Below, piece by piece: positions 45,261-49,863 of a stretch of 49,863 nucleotides of DNA (position 1 is the stretch's first letter; each line of letters opens with the position of its first letter). Source of the stretch: Bacteroidaceae bacterium HV4-6-C5C (lineage in GTDB: Bacteria; Bacteroidota; Bacteroidia; Bacteroidales; Bacteroidaceae). The notes below the pieces were generated by a model. It was given only the letters and a program-made list of their open reading frames with translations. It did not search any database and had not been told where the DNA came from. The DNA lies in contig VOIU01000023.1 of assembly GCA_007896885.1 (NCBI GenBank), forward strand, positions 1 through 49,863, given 5' to 3'. The translations under genes and the position numbers were made by a program.

Positions 45261-46484
45261 TTATTTTGTAGCTACAAGCTCGGCAATCTTAACTATCACC
45301 TGCATGGCTTTTTCCATACTTTGAACAGGCACAAACTCATAACGCCCATGAAAATTCAGTCCACCTGCAAATATATTAGGGCAAGGGAGTCCTTTAAATG
45401 AGAGTTGTGCGCCATCTGTTCCACCACGTATCGGCTTAACATTAGGTTTCACTCCGACAGCCTCCATTGCAGCAAAAGCCGTATCAATGATATGCATTAC
45501 GGGTTCAATTTTCTCACGCATATTGTAGTACTGATCACGCATTTCAAGTACAGCGGTCGCTTCACCATATTCGGCATTAATCTTATTTACCAAGTGCTCG
45601 ACCTCCTTTTTACGATTTTCAAACAGGACGCGATCGTGGTCACGAATGATGTAACTTACTGTAGTCTGCTCCACACTACCATTAATACCAATTAAATGAT
45701 AAAATCCTTCGTATCCCTCGGTATCCTCTGGTGTTTCGTGACTTGGAAGCATACTGCAAAAGCGATTTGCCACCTTTATGGAATTGATCATTTTATGTTT
45801 TGCATACCCCGGGTGGACATTTCTCCCCTTAAAAGTAATTTTGGCAGAGGCAGCATTAAAGTTCTCAAACTCCAATTCTCCTTTTTCACCACCATCCATA
45901 GTATAAGCCCAATCACAGCCGAACTTATCTACATCAAATTTATGAGCGCCCTCTCCTATCTCTTCGTCCGGATTGAAACCGATACGAATTTTTCCATGCT
46001 TTACTTCGGGATGTTCTTTAAGATAAACAATAGCAGAAATAATTTCGGCAATACCAGCCTTATCATCCGCTCCGAGTAATGTCCTGCCATCCGTTACAAT
46101 CAGATCCTCTCCTTTATGCTCCAACAATTCAGGAAACTGTACGGGAGAAAGCACAATTTTATCCTCTTCACAAAGGGTAATGTCACTTCCATCATAGTTC
46201 TTCACAATCCGTGGAGAGACATTCTTCCCTGTCATATCAGGACTGGTATCCATGTGTGCAATAAAGCCAATGGTAGGCACCGATTGGGATATATTAGAAG
46301 GAAGTGTAGCAAATAAATAGCCGTTTTCATCCAGCGTAATATCTTCCAAATCCAACGATTCCAATTCTTCTTTCAATACTTTGGCAAATACCATTTGCCC
46401 GGGAGTACTTGGAGTCAGACGTGTCTCTTCATCCGACTGCGTATCATAACTCACATACTTTAAAAAACGTTCTACTAAAGTCAT
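45261..46484 (-). CDS. pepT: Tripeptidase T
   Basis: M20 family aminopeptidase cleaving N-terminal residues from tripeptides. 407 residues, typical. Zinc-site motifs: [17 protein letters not shown] (first His, Asp), [38 protein letters not shown] (the EE pair), [19 protein letters not shown], and [26 protein letters not shown] (last His replaced by the family's Gly-Thr pattern with the metal Asp/His nearby). The start at 46484 has the usual [11 protein letters not shown]. Upstream gene of gcvT in a two-gene unit. Confidence 0.96.
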   Translation of the reverse strand: MTLVERFLKYVSYDTQSDEETRLTPSTPGQMVFAKVLKEELESLDLEDITLDENGYLFATLPSNISQSVPTIGFIAHMDTSPDMTGKNVSPRIVKNYDGSDITLCEEDKIVLSPVQFPELLEHKGEDLIVTDGRTLLGADDKAGIAEIISAIVYLKEHPEVKHGKIRIGFNPDEEIGEGAHKFDVDKFGCDWAYTMDGGEKGELEFENFNAASAKITFKGRNVHPGYAKHKMINSIKVANRFCSMLPSHETPEDTEGYEGFYHLIGINGSVEQTTVSYIIRDHDRVLFENRKKEVEHLVNKINAEYGEATAVLEMRDQYYNMREKIEPVMHIIDTAFAAMEAVGVKPNVKPIRGGTDGAQLSFKGLPCPNIFAGGLNFHGRYEFVPVQSMEKAMQVIVKIAELVATK

Positions 46485-46669
46485 ACTATTTAATTTTATC
46501 GAATATTACCTATTATATCCTTTCTTAAACCCTACAATAAATCTCTTGTAACCCTATTCAAAGTAAACCGGATATTATCAGAAAGGTTCATCTCAGTAAA
46601 GCGCAATTTACATCTTTATCTTTCCTTACTAAAAGTAAGAAAAGAAGCACCTAACTGCCGTAAAGGTAA

Positions 46670-46710
46670 AAAAAGGGGTGTGAATAGCCAAGCAATTCAC
46701 ACCCCTTTTT
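46670..46710. terminator. Strong bidirectional hairpin terminator before the GH97 gene end
   Basis: Perfect 16-bp arms AAAAAGGGGTGTGAAT (46670-46685) and ATTCACACCCCTTTTT (46695-46710) around a 9-nt loop, with A-runs and T-runs on both sides. About 60 bp beyond the end of the GH97 gene. Confidence 0.85.
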
Positions 46711-46769
46711 ACAATATGTTATACTTCGTAACAACTTCGGAAGTTCCGGAGACAAAGTTTAATTGATAA

Positions 46770-48935
<2,166 letters not shown>

Positions 48936-48946
48936 TTACGATGGAG

Positions 48947-48954
48947 CAAATATA
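48947..48954 (-). promoter_or_regulatory. Candidate -7 box (TAtaTTTG) for the GH97 gene
   Basis: TAnnTTTG match on the minus strand 27 bp before the ATG. A TTTG lies 11 bp upstream, too close for a proper -33. It suggests transcription independent of the truncated barrel gene. Confidence 0.5.
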
Positions 48955-49024
48955 GTACGGAAAAACAAAGGAAAGAAAAAATAGAAGAAAAATGCATTTA
49001 AAGTAATTAGAAAACGTTTGCAGG

Positions 49025-49786
49025 TTACAAATTAAAGCTCACCTTACAAAGAAGCTCGCGAGGACGAAGTTGATTGATTGTATAAACTTGTTGGTTGGTC
49101 GTAATCATACGTCTCTCATATTGTGTATTCCCAAAAATATTATTACAAGATAAACCTACTTCATAAGAACCGGCACGGTAAAACACAGAAAGGTCGGAAA
49201 AGAAATTGAAAGAAACCGTTTTATCATTACTATGGTAACATTCATTATCCCATTCTATCTGCCACTTCCCGGGTAATATAAAAGTTTTCAACTTATGGTA
49301 AAATGAGCGCAACGGATCGGTAGACAGAGAAGGGTTCGCTTTATTTATTTGTTTGCTATAATCATAACTGCTATTTTCTTCGAACGACAGCAACGCCACA
49401 GGACGGAAAGAAAATTCCACACCAACGGACGAAGTACGCATCTGATAAGGATTTAAAGCACCCGCAAACAGAAGTTTATAATTATCCCAACTGTACATAC
49501 CGGTAAGTGCAACAGATAACTTACTCCATCCCCATGCCTGACTGATTCTCCCGTTTAGCATGTAAGTTTCCGAATTGGTATATTCTCCTGTTGCTTTACG
49601 GCGATACACCTCATCCATCAATGTACTTTCATAAAGCGGAGTGTGGCGACGGTTAAAGTAATTAAAGTAGCAGTTCGCAAAGAATCCCTTAATTGGATCG
49701 GTATACTGCAACGAACCATACAAGTTATGGCTCATTGTTTTCTCCAAGTCACCCGAGTTTGCCAATACGGTAATGTAATTAGTATA
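49025..49786 (-). pseudogene. 3' fragment of an outer membrane beta-barrel (TonB-dependent receptor-like) gene, truncated at its 5' end
   Basis: The frame runs from about 49786 to the stop at 49025 (roughly 253 residues). Immediately upstream of the frame there is a stop (TGA at 49789-49787). The protein is a chain of barrel strands rich in Tyr/Asn/Ser, for example YGSLQYTDPIKGFFANCYFNYFNRR, YMLNGRISQAWGWSKLSVALTGMYSWDN and a terminal YTINQLRPRELLCKVSFNL ending in Phe-Asn-Leu. This is the C-terminal barrel of a TonB-dependent receptor or related protein, without plug or signal peptide. A start at a TTG (49765) is possible but unlikely. The break coincides with the end of an apparent insertion sequence. 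Confidence 0.75.
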
Positions 49787-49863
49787 TCACTAGTGTCCAC
49801 TAAAAAAATTAAGACTTAATTGTCCATCATTAATCACATCAACAAGCTCTTTTGTAAAGAGGT
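49787..49863. mobile_element. End of a probable insertion sequence (partial, runs off the window)
   Basis: Starts at about 49790 with an IR-like end (reading out of the element: AGTGGACACTAG) abutting the broken barrel gene. The minus strand reads an open frame to the right edge that stops at the tip of the element. The family was not identified and no target duplication can be seen because the other side is outside the window. Confidence 0.6.
49790..49861 (-). CDS. C-terminal end of a probable transposase (partial)
   Basis: Minus-strand frame giving LFTKELVDVINDGQLSLNFF then SGH and a TAG stop at 49792-49790 made in the last bases of the element. A stop codon placed inside the terminal repeat is usual for compact insertion sequences. 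The 5' portion lies outside the window, so the family (for example IS4-like) cannot be decided. Confidence 0.5.
   Translation of the reverse strand, partial: LFTKELVDVINDGQLSLNFFSGH

Overview
The window looks like a chromosomal segment of a Bacteroides-type bacterium (Bacteroidales, most likely genus Bacteroides or a close relative). The evidence is low-GC DNA, Bacteroidetes-specific families (GldE-type CNNM/CBS protein, SusA- and SusB-like glycosidases, DUF4105, DUF3810 and DUF6340-like proteins, type II pantothenate kinase, SIMPL protein), several TAnnTTTG -7 promoter boxes (one complete TTTG-N19-TAtcTTTG upstream of rpsA), and almost no Shine-Dalgarno sequences. Most of the window is core genome. 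No tRNA, rRNA, CRISPR or prophage was seen.

Layout. 1-8466 (minus): a seven-gene block reading leftward with an outer membrane barrel protein, lptC, a GldE-like protein, a PpiD/SurA-type periplasmic chaperone, rlmN, pdxA and a receiver-less sigma-54 activator cut by the window edge. The theme is envelope biogenesis followed by B6 synthesis and ribosome modification. 8785-16801 (plus): a DUF4105 membrane protein translationally coupled to a PafA-like protein that has lost its catalytic residues, then secA, a lipoprotein and a small acidic protein. 16912-18390: an ECF sigma factor with a membrane partner, divergent from a DUF6249-like membrane protein; both sides carry the same TGTAACC-N15-CGTCTA promoter. 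18629-23324: valS (minus), then a DUF3810 zinc-motif membrane protein and mazG (plus). 23421-30247 (minus): a second ECF sigma module, a short secreted protein, RNase Z, rpsA, a SIMPL protein and type II pantothenate kinase.

30248-30800 is the largest gene-free stretch. It holds four exact 22-bp tandem units with an AACAGA-N3-TCTGTT dyad, lying between pantothenate kinase and the methylmalonyl-CoA epimerase/decarboxylase cluster (30801-33507), which serves the succinate-to-propionate pathway. That cluster has no membrane beta subunit next to it. 33687-37051: a TPR protein and a SusA-like GH13 enzyme. 37260-44062: class II fructose-bisphosphate aldolase, an EEP-family hydrolase, type B L31, a class A penicillin-binding protein and an M48-like protein whose HExxH motif reads NEMAH. 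44148-46484 (minus): pepT-gcvT. 46770-48920 (minus): a SusB-like GH97 alpha-glucosidase with all expected catalytic glutamates. 49025-49863: the 3' part of an outer membrane barrel gene cut off at about 49786 by what looks like the end of an insertion sequence running off the window.

No large undescribed system stands out. The strongest leads are the pseudo-phosphatase coupled to DUF4105, the twin ECF promoters, the 22-bp operator-like array, the NEMAH pseudo-protease and the insertion-truncated receptor gene.
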